DNA of 64,000 bases, from assembly GCA_018105865.1 (NCBI GenBank), contig CM030868.1, positions 7,172,311-7,236,310 on the forward strand. Direction: 5' to 3'. Position 1 is the stretch's first letter, and the number at the start of each line of letters is the position of its first letter. Below are positions 46,018 to 58,600 of the stretch, piece by piece. Origin of the DNA: Metaphire vulgaris (taxonomy: Eukaryota; Annelida; Clitellata; Crassiclitellata; Megascolecidae). The position numbers and the translations under genes were made by a program. The notes under the pieces are model-generated. The model did not search any database and had not been told where the DNA came from. It saw nothing but the letters and a program-made list of their open reading frames with translations.

Positions 46018-49000
46018 CAGGGTTTTTTTCTAAGAAAAAAGGTTTGGGAACTCGTCCTTTTTTATTTTGAACAAAAATGCAGATGCAGATAAAATAGCTA
46101 GGAAAATATTTGCATGTGTTAAATGCTGCTGTAAGGCTTTAAACTAAGTAGGTGGACAGTTAGAGACAAAGCCATATGTCTAAGTGGTAAAGGTGATAAC
46201 AAACATAGAGATAATATGGACGTAATTAGGCATAAATCTAGGGGTGACATAGAATATGGTTTCTCTAGCTGTCACAATTATAATACAGATGAAATTATTA
46301 ATAACGGTAATGTAGTTAGTATGTCAGGGTATGGAAAACCACTGAAATGTTTTTATGTAAATGCTAGGAGTTTGATTGGGGTTTTTAAAATGGCCGAGTT
46401 GGAGATGCAAGTAAAAGTTATGAGTCCAGACATTATCGGAATCACAGAATCGTGGGCCAAGTGTGACATTGATGATACCGAACTAAATTTACATGGAAAT
46501 GCTATGTTTAGAAAAAGATAGGGAAACCAGAGCAGCAAAGGTCATGGAGCAGGAGGGGTACTACTTTACATTAAAGAAGGCTTGCATGCCATGGAGCGAA
46601 CAGACATAGAAAATGATCACTTCAAGGAGCATATATGGTGTGAAATCAGAAGTCACCGAGAGAAAATATTGGTAGGGGTTTGTTACAGAACACCAAGTGC
46701 TATGGAAGAAGCAGATAATGGAATGTTTGCTTTATTGAACAGGTATCAAGAGAAAATGTTGTTATAATGGGTGACTTTAATTATCATGTAGACTGGGAAA
46801 CGCTGGATACAGAGAGATCATGTGATAGGAAATTTCTGGACTGTGTCAATGATAATTTTCTGTTTCAGCATGTGACAAGGCCAACAAGAGGCAACAACAT
46901 ATTAGACCTGGTTCTAACAAGAGAGGAGAATATAGTTTCCAACGTGGAGGTTGGGCAGAATTTTGCAACAAGTGATCACCAAATGGTCAGTTTTACTATT
47001 AACTTTGGGATTGGTCAACAAAAAGCAGTTTCTGGATAGACGTAACTTTTTTAAGGAGAATATGACCTGGCAAGGAAGATGATTACAGAAATGGATTTGG
47101 AGAGGAGATAACAGGAAAAGACACCGAGGAAGGCTGGAGCATATTTACAAATGTATGTCCAAAGTCATAGAATTGACCATTCCCAAACAGAAGAAAATTA
47201 ATAACAAACTTCCTTGGATAACAAGGGAAGTGCAACGAAAAGAAGGGCGAAAAACAAAGCGTGGAGGAAACTAAGTAAACTCAGATTAGCAAGTAAAGGA
47301 AATGAGCAGAATCAGCACAGACTCAAGATCTTGGAGGAACAGTATACTCAGAAAAGAAAAGCATCAGCAGTTACTAACAAGATGGCTATTGCAAATTTTG
47401 AAGGTAGATTAGCAAAAATATAAAACAGAACAGTAAAAGTTTCTACAAATATTGTAATAGAAAGTTGAGACGAAAGGACACAGTCGGTCCCCTCTTGGAC
47501 AGCGCAGGATGTGCAATAACAGACGATGTAGAAACTGCACAGATTCTAAATAACTATTTTTGTTCAGTATTTACAGAGGAAAGTACAAATACTATGCCAG
47601 AAGCCAAAATTGTGTTTGATGGAAATGAAGAAGAAATGCTAACAGATATAGTGTGTACAAAAGAATGTGTTATCAAGGTTTTGACCAATTTAAAGATAGA
47701 CAAGAGCCCAGGATTAGATGGCTTGCATCCAAAGTTTCTTTACGAGGTTTGAAATGAAATAGGACATGCAATTGCTTTGATAATCAATGAATCACTCAGA
47801 ACTGGAGTAGTACCACAAGACTGGAGAGACACATTAGTCAGCCCACTGTTCAAGAAGGGAAAACGAAGTGAACCAAGCAATTACAGACCAGTGAGCCTAA
47901 CATCTGTAATCGGTAAAGTTATGGAAAAAATACTGAAAGAAAGCATTTTGGAGCATTTGACTAGGCATAAAATTGTTAAAGATAGTCAGCATGGATTTAC
48001 AAAGGGGCGTTCATGCCTGACCAACCTGTTGGACTTTCTGGACATTTTGTTGGACTTACTGTTGGACAAAATGTTGGACATTTTGGAGCATTTGACTAGG
48101 CATAAAATTGTTAAAGATAGTCAGCATGGATTTACAAAGGGGCGTTCATGCCTGACCAACCTGTTGGACTTTCTGGAGGAGGTTTTTGATAAGCTAGACA
48201 AGGGCAAGGCAGTAGACATAATATATTTAGATTTTGCCAAAGCTTTTGATAAAGTACCCCACATAAGGCTGGCTGCCAAACTGAAGTCCTGTGGAATAAG
48301 GGGCAATATTCTCAGATGGATCGAAAATTGGTTGAAGGGAAGAAGACAGAAGGTTGGCATTAGGGGAGGCCATTCGCAATGGGCAAGAGTTATCAGTGGA
48401 TCGCCTCAGGGCTCAGTGCTTGGGCCATTGCTTTTTCTAATATATATAAATGATATCGATGAAGGATTACTGTCCAAAATCTCAAAGTTTGCCGATGATA
48501 CAAAGTTATGCAGAAATATAGATTCGGAGGATGATGCAAAAATTTTACAAGAAGATCTAAGGAAATTGTTTCAGTGGTCTGTGGACTGGCAGATGCTTTT
48601 CAATATTGATAAATGTTCTGTAATGCATGTTGGGAAGTCTAATAATGGTAATGAATATTCTTTAGGGGAAGGTTCTAACCACAACAGAAAAAGAAAGAGA
48701 CTTGGGGATAATCACCCATATAAGTATGAATCCATCTCACCAATGCATGGAGGCAGCAAAAAGGGAAACCAAATGTTGGGAATGGTGAAAAGGACAATTG
48801 TGAGTCGTGACAAAGAGATAATCATTAAACTTTATAAGTCATTAGTAAGGCCTCATCTGGAATACTGTGTTCAGGCTTGGAATCCATTCTTGAAAAAGAT
48901 ATAGAACTTTTAGAAAAAGTGCAAAGACGAGCAACGAAGATGGTCAATGGGTGCCATAATTTAAGCTACGAAAAAGACTTCCAATATTGTGGACTGACAA

Positions 49001-49484
49001 CATTAGAAAGGAGAAGAGAGAGAGGGGATTTGATAGAAACATACAAAATAATGACTGGGAAAGTAGATGTGCCATATGATCGATTCTTTACATTGGCACA
49101 CTATAGCAGCACAAGAGGCCACAAGTGCAAATTGTTTAAGCAGAGAGTTGGTCCAAGAAAGAAAAACTTTTTAGTGCAAGGGTTGTGGACAAATGGAACA
49201 GTTTGGACGAGGTGGGAGTGACAGTTGAAACAGTGAACGGATTCAAAGGCTATCTAGATAAACTAGGTTATTGAATGCAGATGGTTACATCAGTGGTTTT
49301 CACACAGGCTTACTTAGCCTCCTAAACCACTTAAAATCACATTATTATTATTATGGGTGTGGGAACGCCGTACCTACCGGTATATGTTTCCAAACGCATT
49401 ATTACATATCCATAATTATATATACAATCTGGCAAAAAAGATGTGGGAACACCGTTCCCGTGCGTTCCCACTGAAAAAGCCCTG
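46018..49484. mobile_element. hAT-type element interrupted by a LINE
   Basis: Left end CAGGGTTTTTTTCTAAG and right end (inward) CAGGGCTTTTTCAGTGGGAA are flanked by perfect CATAAAAT duplications (46010-46017 and 49485-49492). The original element was short; the roughly 3.1-kb LINE now lies between the two halves. A relative lies at 49893-50156. Confidence 0.8.
46200..49345 (+). mobile_element. CR1/L2-type LINE, inactivated
   Basis: Begins within the endonuclease (CFYVNARSLIG, DIIGITESW, then VCYRTPS, MGDFNYHVDW, HVTRPTRGNNILDLVLT, SDHQMVSF). The reverse transcriptase follows (NLKIDKSPGLDGLHPKFL, SNYRPVSLTSVIGKVMEKIL, QHGFTKGRSCLTNLL, DFAKAFDKVPH, SGSPQGSVLGPLLFLIYIND, and catalytic KFADDTKL). 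The C-terminal block (LLEKVQRRATKMV, LTTLERRRERGDLIETYKI) is in another frame from about 48877. Defects: several frameshifts in the endonuclease, a TGA at 47751-47753, and an in-frame 135-nt internal duplication in the RT (47944-48042 repeated at 48079-48177). The 3' end carries CCTAAACCACTTAAAATCAC plus (ATT)n. ORF1 is absent, so it is 5'-truncated. The exact 5' junction with the host hAT element is uncertain by about 50 bp. Confidence 0.85.
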
Positions 49485-49892
49485 CATAAAATGTTGTTCA
49501 TACAATCACACAGGTTGGGAAGCACCACTGACTTACAGGTTTTGTTCTCCACATCCATTCCTCATTATGAAGTTACTTTAGTTATTTCACAACTGTCTTT
49601 TAGACTTTTATCCATTTGCTCAGTACCATGTTGACACTGAGCTCCTGCTGCTAGAACTTTTTTCCAATCTTTGGTATTCTAGATTTTTCTTTTTATAGAT
49701 ATTTTTCTTCTGGTTTGATCCAAATCTGTCAAGAGCAGCAGTACCGGTAATCTGAAGCATGCACAAACACATGCAAGCAGCCAAAATGGTGCTTTTGGAA
49801 TGCTTTACATTTGAATGAATGGTGATATAGAAAAAGTTTATTTGGTAAATGATGCTAAGATATTAGTGCCAGCAATTAGAAGTCCATATCAT

Positions 49893-50156
49893 CAGGGCTT
49901 TTTTGTGCTGGAACGAGGCGGAACGGCGTCTTGGAAAATATGAACGGTGTTCCGGAAAATCGGAAGACTGGTATTTTAAAAAATAGCTGTGGCGACTAAA
50001 AAAAAAGGTCATCACCCAGAAAATGGAGTGTTTTGTAGGGATTTGAAAACTTCTGTGACGACTAAAAAAATGTCATCACCAAATTTAGAAGCTTAGGGGC
50101 ACAAAACTAGAAATCTAGCCCCATTCCAGAAAATATTTTTTTACAAAAAAGCCCTG
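49893..50156. mobile_element. hAT-type MITE with perfect duplication
   Basis: Inverted ends CAGGGCTTTTTTGT, flanked by perfect CATATCAT (49885-49892 and 50157-50164). Internal GGTCATCAC motifs recur at 51160-51235. Confidence 0.9.
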
Positions 50157-50260
50157 CATATCATACAGATATGTTGTCATGTTGTGCTCAGTATTTGATT
50201 TGCTGGAGTGAACTGGTGGGGCTAAATACTCTTGACAAGTGAAGGCTTAACCTCCCACAG

Positions 50261-50425
50261 GTGATGACATTGACTTCATCGTGGGCAGTAGAAAGAACGT
50301 TATTTTGGAAATCCAGCCACCTCCGGGTGGCTGGATTCAATTGCATTCAATTCCCTGCAAATTTTTAAAAATCGAAAGCTTGAAGATACAAAGCCCTGCA
50401 GTTATAAAGAGTTTAGTGCTGGATG
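50261..50425 (+). CDS. Candidate internal exon, gene unknown
   Basis: Bounded by a good acceptor (CTTAACCTCCCACAG) and a donor (GGATG|GTAACG), open throughout in one frame (phase 1 in, phase 1 out). It encodes GDDIDFIVGSRKNVILEIQ then PPPGGWIQLHSIPCKFLKIE. The LEIQPPPG segment faintly recalls the EIQAPPG motif of phospholipid scramblases, which is notable next to the gene at 51458, but joining it directly to that gene's first exon would meet a stop. It may belong to a neighbouring paralogue or be chance. A 12-bp-arm hairpin (50310-50337) lies within it. Confidence 0.35.
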
Positions 50426-51031
50426 GTAACGTTTGATTTTGAAATTGTTTTCTTTATGCAGGTATGTGAGTTGCATGCTAAGAAGTGATGTGCTGAATCA
50501 TTGCTTGATCGCCAGAGATGTGCAGCACTAAAGCAGATTAAGTGCTATCTCCAGAAGCAACTGTATGTTAATGCCTTTTTGACAGGTGATGTCTGTCACA
50601 TGAGCACCTTGGTCTCACACAAAAATACTTAAATCAGACACAGAGATTTAAGAATACAACTAAAGCGAAGCAAAAGGTGATTTTTTCCCTAAATTATCAT
50701 ATGCTAGCTTGAGAAACTTCTAGTTATCTTGCATTTTCCCCCTTTTGTATATTTCAGTGTTTTGTATTGTGAAAATGTTCTACGATTTTACTTTGAAAAT
50801 TTTTGTTACCCTAGAAATCTAGTTTTGATGGTTTTTCCAGTTAATAATAACCCTCTAATGCTTAAGGAATATTGCTTTTAACTGCAAACTATTGTACATG
50901 TATCTTGTGTTAAGTTTAAGGAAATTCAAATTGTAATATATGTGAATATGTCTTATGTGAATATGGATTCACGTAAGACTTTCATGTATAATTGCATAAA
51001 TTTAAGTTCAGTTGTAAAGAATACTTTAAAA

Positions 51032-51320
51032 CAGGGGCGTAAATCACAGGGAGGGGGACAATGGGAGACGGTCCCACCAATAATTAGTGAGGGGAATAAA
51101 GTATCATCCCCCAATGTTTCAATCTTTTGTGCTTCTTTACTACTTTAACGGGAAAAAAGTCATCACTAGTTTTTTGTGCTTTTTAACACCCTAAACGTCT
51201 CTATAAAAAAATCGGAAAAGCAAAAAGGGGTCATCACTAGATTTGTTTACATATTTATGATGGACATACTTTTAAAGACATTTTCTGCCTCCCCAATGTT
51301 GATAGCAGGATTATGCAAAT
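51032..51320 (+). mobile_element. hAT-type end fragment
   Basis: Left-end-like CAGGGGCGTAAATCACAGGG followed by GTCATCAC-containing sequence related to 49893-50156. No right end found. Confidence 0.4.
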
Positions 51321-51457
51321 GCCTTAAAGCCTTGTGATCTGTAGATTGATCAATTTGTAAAATTAAACTTAAATATGTATTGAATTTTTAAAAATTTATC
51401 TAAGCATTACTTACTTTTTCAGCATCTTCTTTATTTTGTTACAGATTATGTTTAAAC

Positions 51458-54400
51458 ATGTGTTCTCAAAACAATGAAGAATGCTGTCCACCAATGACAT
51501 GCGGGGAAGATTCATGCTGCTCACCATGCCCACCTTGCAAGTCTGCCTCCTGCCCACCACCATGTCCACCACCGTGTCCACCACCGTGCCCACCACCGTG
51601 CCCACCACCGTGCCCACCACCTTGTAAACCCTGCTGCCCACCACCGTGCCCACCACCTTGCAAACCCTGCTGCCCACCACCTTGCAAACCCTGCTGTCCA
51701 CCACCGTGCCCACCACCTTGTAAACCTTGCTGCCCACCACCGTGCCCACCACCTTGCTGTCCACCACCTTGCAAACCCTGCTGCCCACCACCTTGCAAAC
51801 CCTGCTGTCCACCACCTTGCAAACCCTGTTGCCCACCGCCGTGCCCGCCTCCTTGCTGTCCACCACCTTGCAAGCCCTGCTGCCCACCACCTTGCAAACC
51901 TTGCTGCCCACCACCATGCCCACCACCGTGCTGTCCACCACCTTGCAAACCCTGCTGTCCACCACCCTGTAAACCCTGTTGCCCGCCACCGTGCCCACCC
52001 CCTTGCTGTCCACCACCTTGCAAACCCTGCTGTCCACCTTGTAAACCCTGTTGCCCGCCACCATGCCCACCACCTTGCTGTCCCCCACCTTGCAAACCCT
52101 GCTGCCCGCCACCCTGTAAACCCTGCTGCCCACCACCGTGCCCGCCCCCTTGCTGTCCACCACCTTGCAAGCCCTGTTGCCCACCTCCGTGCCCGCCACC
52201 TTGCTGCCCACCACCGTGCCCGCCACCTTGCAAACCGTGCTGTCCTCCCCCCTGCTGTCCACCACCTTGCAAACCCTGTTGCCCACCGCCTTGCAAACCC
52301 TGCTGCCCACCACCCTGCTGTCCACCACCTTGCAAACCTTGTTGCCCGCCACCATGCTGTCCACCGCCATGCAAACCGTGCTGCCCACCACCTTGTAAAC
52401 CCTGTTGCCCACCACCTTGCTGCCCACCACCCTGCCCACCTCCTTGTTGTCCACCGCCTTGCAAACCTTGTTGCCCACCACCATGCTGTCCACCGCCATG
52501 CAAACCCTGCTGCCCACCACCTTGTAAACCCTGTTGCCCACCACCCTGCTGCCCACCACCCTGCCCACCCCCTTGTTGTCCACCACCTTGCAAACCTTGT
52601 TGCCCGCCCCCTTGTTGTCCACCACCTTGCAAGCCCTGCTGCCCACCGCCGTGCCCGCCACCGTGTCCACCACCGTGCCCGCCACCTTGCTGCCCACCAC
52701 CGTGCCCGCCACCTTGCTGTCCACCACCTCCCAAACCCTGCTGTCCACCACCTTGCCCACCTCCATGCCCACCACCTTGCTGTCCACCACCGTGCCCTCC
52801 ACCGTGTCCTCCACCGTGCCCACCACCTTGCTGTCCACCACCGTGCCCTCCACCGTGCCCTCCTCCCTGCCCTCCACCGTGCCCACCACCTTGCTGTCCA
52901 CCACCGTGCCCTCCACCGTGCCCACCACCTTGCTGTCCACCACCGTGCCCTCCACCGTGTCCACCACCCTGCCCGCCCCCTTGCTGCCCACCACCGTGCC
53001 CACCCCCTTGCTGTCCACCACCTTGCAAACCCTGTTGTCCACCCCCCTGCTGTCCACCACCCTGCTGCCCACCACCTTGCAAACCCTGCTGCCCACCACC
53101 CTGCTGCCCACCACCTTGCAAACCCTGCTGCCCACCACCTTGCAAACCCTGTTGTCCACCCCCTTGTTGCCCACCACCTTGTAAACCCTGTTGTCCACCC
53201 CCGTGCTGCCCACCAAACCCTGTGTCCACCCCTGCTGCCCACCACCCTGCTGCCCACCACCTTGCAAACCCTGCTGTCCACCCCCTTGCTGTCCACCACC
53301 TTGCAAACCCTGCTGTCCACCACCTTGCTGCCCACCACCTTGCAAACCCTGCTGTCCACCTCCCTGCTGCCCACCACCTTGCAAACCCTGCTGTCCTCCC
53401 CCTTGCTGTCCACCACCTTGCAAACCCTGTTGTCCACCCCCTTGCTGCCCACCACCTTGCAAACCCTGCTGTCCACCACCCTGCTGCCCACCACCTTGTA
53501 AACCCTGCTGTCCTCCCCCTTGCTGTCCACCGCCTTGCAAACCCTGTTGTCCACCCCCTTGCTGCCCACCACCTTGCAAACCCTGCTGTCCACCTCCCTG
53601 CTGCCCACCACCTTGCAAACCCTGTTGCCCACCTCCCTGCTGCCCACCACCTTGTAAACCCTGCTGTCCACCCCCTTGCTGTCCACCACCTTGCAAACCC
53701 TGTTGTCCACCCCTGCTGCCCACCACCTTGCAAACCCTGCTGTCCACCCCTTGCTGCCCACCACCTTGCAAACCCTGCTGTCCACCCCCCTGCTGCCCAC
53801 CACCTTGCAAACCCTGCTGTCCACCCCCTTGCTGTCCACCACCTTGCAAACCCTGTTGTCCACCCCCTTGCTGTCCACCACCTTGCAAACCCTGTTGTCC
53901 ACCCCCCTGCTGCCCACCACCTTGCAAACCCTGCTGTCCACCCCCTTGCTGTCCACCACCCTGCAAACCCTGTTGTCCACCCCCTGCTGCCCACCACCTT
54001 GCAAACCCTGCTGTCCACCCCTTGCTGTCCACCCCCTTGCTGTCCACCCCCTTGCTGTCCACCACCTTGCAAACCCTGTTGTCCACCCCCTTGCTGTCCA
54101 CCACCTTGCAAACCCTGTTGTCCACCCCCCTGCTGCCCACCACCTTGCAAACCCTGCTGTCCACCACCTTGCTGTCCACCTCCTTGTTGCCCGCCACCTT
54201 GCAAACCCATTTGCTGCCCGCCTCCTAATCCTTGCAGACCTGTATGCAAGGTGATAACAACAGACCCCTGCAATCCATGCAAGCTTCTCTGTTGTGATCT
54301 GTGTGACCCATGCAGTCCTTGTCCTTCATGCGATCCGTGCTGTGGTAAGTATGTTATAATATACTGAATTACATGCTATCTGTTATAGCTAATAGTATTA

Positions 54401-55638
54401 TCATTTGTGTCTTATAGGTTTTACATAAGTTCAACAGATGCTCATACACTCTAGTCCAGAGGTTCCCAACCTCTTTTAAGTTGCAACCCAAATTGTTGAT
54501 AATGAAGGCACTTTCATACTAAAAGGTTTTCACCCGTAGGCTCACGCCCGTAGGGTCCGGTGCTGATCCCCGTATTTAGTAGCCAGCAGCCCATAGGTGG
54601 CTAAGCCACACATCGGCGGACGGTGGCCAGTCTCTTCCGCCGAACCTATGGTTACTATCGCAATGTTGCCATTGCTACTCATTTTTGATGTTACTACCGC
54701 CCTCTAGCGATTAGGGCTGAGTCGACCTTAGGGGCTCCTACGGGATTGAACCCGTGTCGTCGGCGTGCCTGCCCAATGATATTACCACTCATCTATCTTC
54801 CCGCCCCTTTCATACTAATTATCACAATATAGTGATCTGTCATTCTATATTGTCAGATTAAGATTATCAAGATTACTAGAAGCCATTCCTGTGAAACATT
54901 TGGAAATGAAATGAAAGTATATCAAAAAATTATTTTATGTACTCAATAATTTCATTCACTGCAAGTAGTTACTGGTCATTGGATTGAAATCAGACCTTTA
55001 AACTCATCACAATAGTTTTATTTAAAAACCAAAATATGGATGCATTTGAACGGAAAGGAGAACACATCAATTGTGCATTGATTCTTATTCGTAAAAAGTT
55101 TATCATTGTCAGTGAAGAGATTTGAGATGCCAACTTTGATATTCATGGCTGTGCAGATGGGATCCTTTCACCCTTATTGTGCAAACATTGTTCTGAAGAT
55201 AAGTATTAAAATTTTTATTGCTTAACTTCAGAACTATGATGTGTATTAAGAGTGGTGCAAGCGTGTGGTATCTGCAGATTTAGTGAATCCAAAGACCTGT
55301 TTGAGTGTCTAGCCCGGTGAGCAGCGACTTCAGATATGTTGGCTGGTTTGAATGTAGCACCTTTGGGACTTTTAAACATATTTAAGTCAATTCGTTGCCA
55401 GACTGGTAACCAATGAAGTTATTTGAGTACAGGAGTGATATGATTGTATTTCGGAGTCTTCGTTTATGGCTCAAGCTATAGATTGGAGAGATGCACTAGT
55501 CACCCCACTATTTATGAATAGAAACAAAGTGAACCAAGTAAGCTTAACTTCTGTAACCTGCAAAGCTATGGGAAAATACTGAAAGAGAATATATTGGAAT
55601 GTTTGACTAGGAGTAAAATTGTTGAAGATTTACAACAT

Positions 55639-55690
<52 letters not shown>

Positions 55691-58600
55691 AGGCAGGCTG
55701 TGATTGTGCTTTTTGAACTGTATTTGCTTTATTTTTATCACTAATCTGTGGTCACAATCACAATCTGCACTGAACCTTGTTTCCAATATCTGTTGATCAG
55801 TATATATAGTCAATTTGTCATTTAGTTGTTTTGTCCTGCAGTTTAACATTGATTCTGTTGGGGCATTTCCTGGAGTAACGGTACCTGTTGTGCAGATGGA
55901 AGAGAATGTTAGAGATGACCAGCTTGTGTTCTGTGCAAAAGTCAACTAGGATTTAACCACTGTCATTTTCCTGCCTTTTCCATGTATCTCTAGGGCAATT
56001 TTTGTTGCATTTTCTCCAACTCTTAGACCTACATTAAAAAACATATACATTTTATATATCATACTGGTATATGAAAATATAAAATCATAAATACACTTGA
56101 AAACAACAAAATGTTTATTTTGAGTATTAGCTACTTCATTGTGTTGTTTGAACTGATTTTATTTTAAAATGGATGTAGAAGCAAAGTGTATCGATATTCC
56201 GCACAACGTTGGAAAAGGCAGTGCTTATTTATTCAATCAGCTTTGCTGTGACTTGTGGAAAAGTGCCTGCTGTCCACAGCCGTGCGGGTAAGCCGTGAAC
56301 TTCTTAGATTGAAACTAAGATTAAAACAAAGTCAACTGCTACAGGTTATAAATAGTTTGCTTATGTGATTGAATAATTGTGTTCTGTATAGTTGTAATAT
56401 TTTTCTGCTTTATGGTGCACCATGCACTGCACCAATTTAGAATACGTGTCAGCTTCAGTCTCTGACATCTTTGAAATCATAATGAAGCGCAGCTCATTTC
56501 CACTTAATTTGTGTGTTTTAGAAGTTGTATTCGAATACTTGAAGTTAATCCATGTGGAAAGTATATCAAACTCGCAAACACATCTTGTGACAGAGTATGA
56601 TTTTCTTGTTTCATGTATACACTGTGACTAGTGAAAACATATTGAAAATCGGTTCACATTTTGCCAAAGTTATGGACAAATATACAGTGGCATGTTTTTA
56701 TTTGGTCACAGTCTATATCACTTAATACCTAATAAAAGAGGCAATTTGGTTTTTGGAATTATTGAATAAAGACCATGAATTTATACAACTCAAGCTTGTG
56801 GATGGTTTTTCAGGGTGTGTATCTAGTGACTTTGACAATAGCTTATGCCGTGGCATAGAATTTTCCATAATTACCATAAGCAGATGCTGCATTATTTTGA
56901 ACATTAGTTACTTTGCTGTCTGATGTGACAAACATTATCACACATTTTACCGTTACATTTTAATTGCACATAATGAAAGTGTTTGGACAACAATTAGCCA
57001 TATAAATGTTCAAAATCCAAATTTGTATCTTAACGCTTATAGAAATCAGTTTTGTATTCTTTGACAGTATTTTTCGTTAAAAGTTTAGTATATAATCTTC
57101 AAATGCATCTGCTTAGGACTTTGTGCTCTTTGGTTGTCTAGTAATGGCTGGCCTCTGAAAGCTGCTAATGACCTGAATGTAATGCAATGTAACATGGCAT
57201 TTATATAGCATCCATCATTGACAAGCACTCAGAAGTGCCCCACTATGATTAATTACTTTAAACAGGAAACAGGTGGATTTTAAAGCGCACTCCAAAGGAT
57301 CGGACCAATTGATGAAATTTCATTACTGAAATATTGAGGTGCATGTCTGCAGAACTTGGAGTAGGCACCAAGTGGTGGAATTGACAACTGGTAGAGCTGA
57401 GTGGATGGAGTAGCTCAGAAAGGTGCTGTGGTGCTTGCCCATTCAAACAGAGTGTGACTGTCTGCAAAATGTGGAATTCAGAACGTGCTGGGTGACTCGG
57501 CACAGACAATGGCCTATGCCGTGGCATAGAATTTTCCATAATTATCATAAGCAGATGCTGCTTTATTTTGAACATTAGTTACTTTGTTGTTGATGTGACA
57601 AACATTATCACACCTTTTTACCATTACATTTTTATTGCACATCATAAAAGTGTTTGGACAACAGAACCATTTTTATATGATCACATTTGTGGTCTTGCCT
57701 TCATGCCCAGCAAGGAGCCTAGCTGCACAACCTGTATTAAGCACTTGGCATATACCTTACCTGGAGCATTAAAGTGGTTAAAATTTATTTGGGGTTGTGT
57801 CGAATGAAGCCATTTATTTTTAATTTTCAAATGAAATAAATTAGATTAGTTAAATTAAACTATTTTGTGCTATCAGTCTATTTGTTAATTTTCACAGATT
57901 GCTAATTGCATAATATTTTCAAATGAACATTTACGTCTGTGGACTAATAAGAAGTGTGCTTGCAACGTTAATAGATAGAACAGATCGGATGCCATTATCT
58001 CATTCAAAAACAACAGTGTGGAAGCTGTCCCATGTGCGTCTTCAAATTTCCTCCAAAGGTTTGTGTTGCGGCACAGTCATGCATTAAAGTTTGGTCCTGC
58101 TGCAGTGATCCTATGATGAACAGACAACCATCAGACTTTGTCTTTAAGCAGTTGCTGCGTTGGAGTTGCAGTCCGGATGTATCAACTCTCCTATGTCGAC
58201 CAAATGGTCAGGTATGAATTAGGCTCTGGAACTCATTGCCTCAGCATGTGTGCATTGCAAATTCAATACAGATTTTTAGATTACATTACAGATTTTTAGA
58301 ACAAGATTAAAAACCCATATTTTAACCTGGCTTATCTGCCATAGACTGTCACCCGTTTGTCCAGCCGGATACCCTAGATTTGACCTCAATCTTTAATGAT
58401 TTGGATTTGGTGTGCCATTGGTTGATGCTCTTGTGCATTATGAAGTGGTGCTATAGAAGTTTAGGATTAGATTAGGCTGCAAGTTGCTAGTTTTGAGCTT
58501 TCCTTCACTCATTTACCTCTTAAATCATCTCAATGCGGTTGAACAAATTTTTCAATTTTATATAATTACAAATTCAGTGGTTCACACACAGAAAAGACCC

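Noticed and set aside
51411..54282. Three very long minus-strand open frames (Gly/Gln- or Trp/Arg-rich) opposite the Cys/Pro array
   Set aside because: They exist only because the repeat unit has no stop in any frame. The non-repetitive flanks are Cys-rich on the plus strand and have splice signals there.
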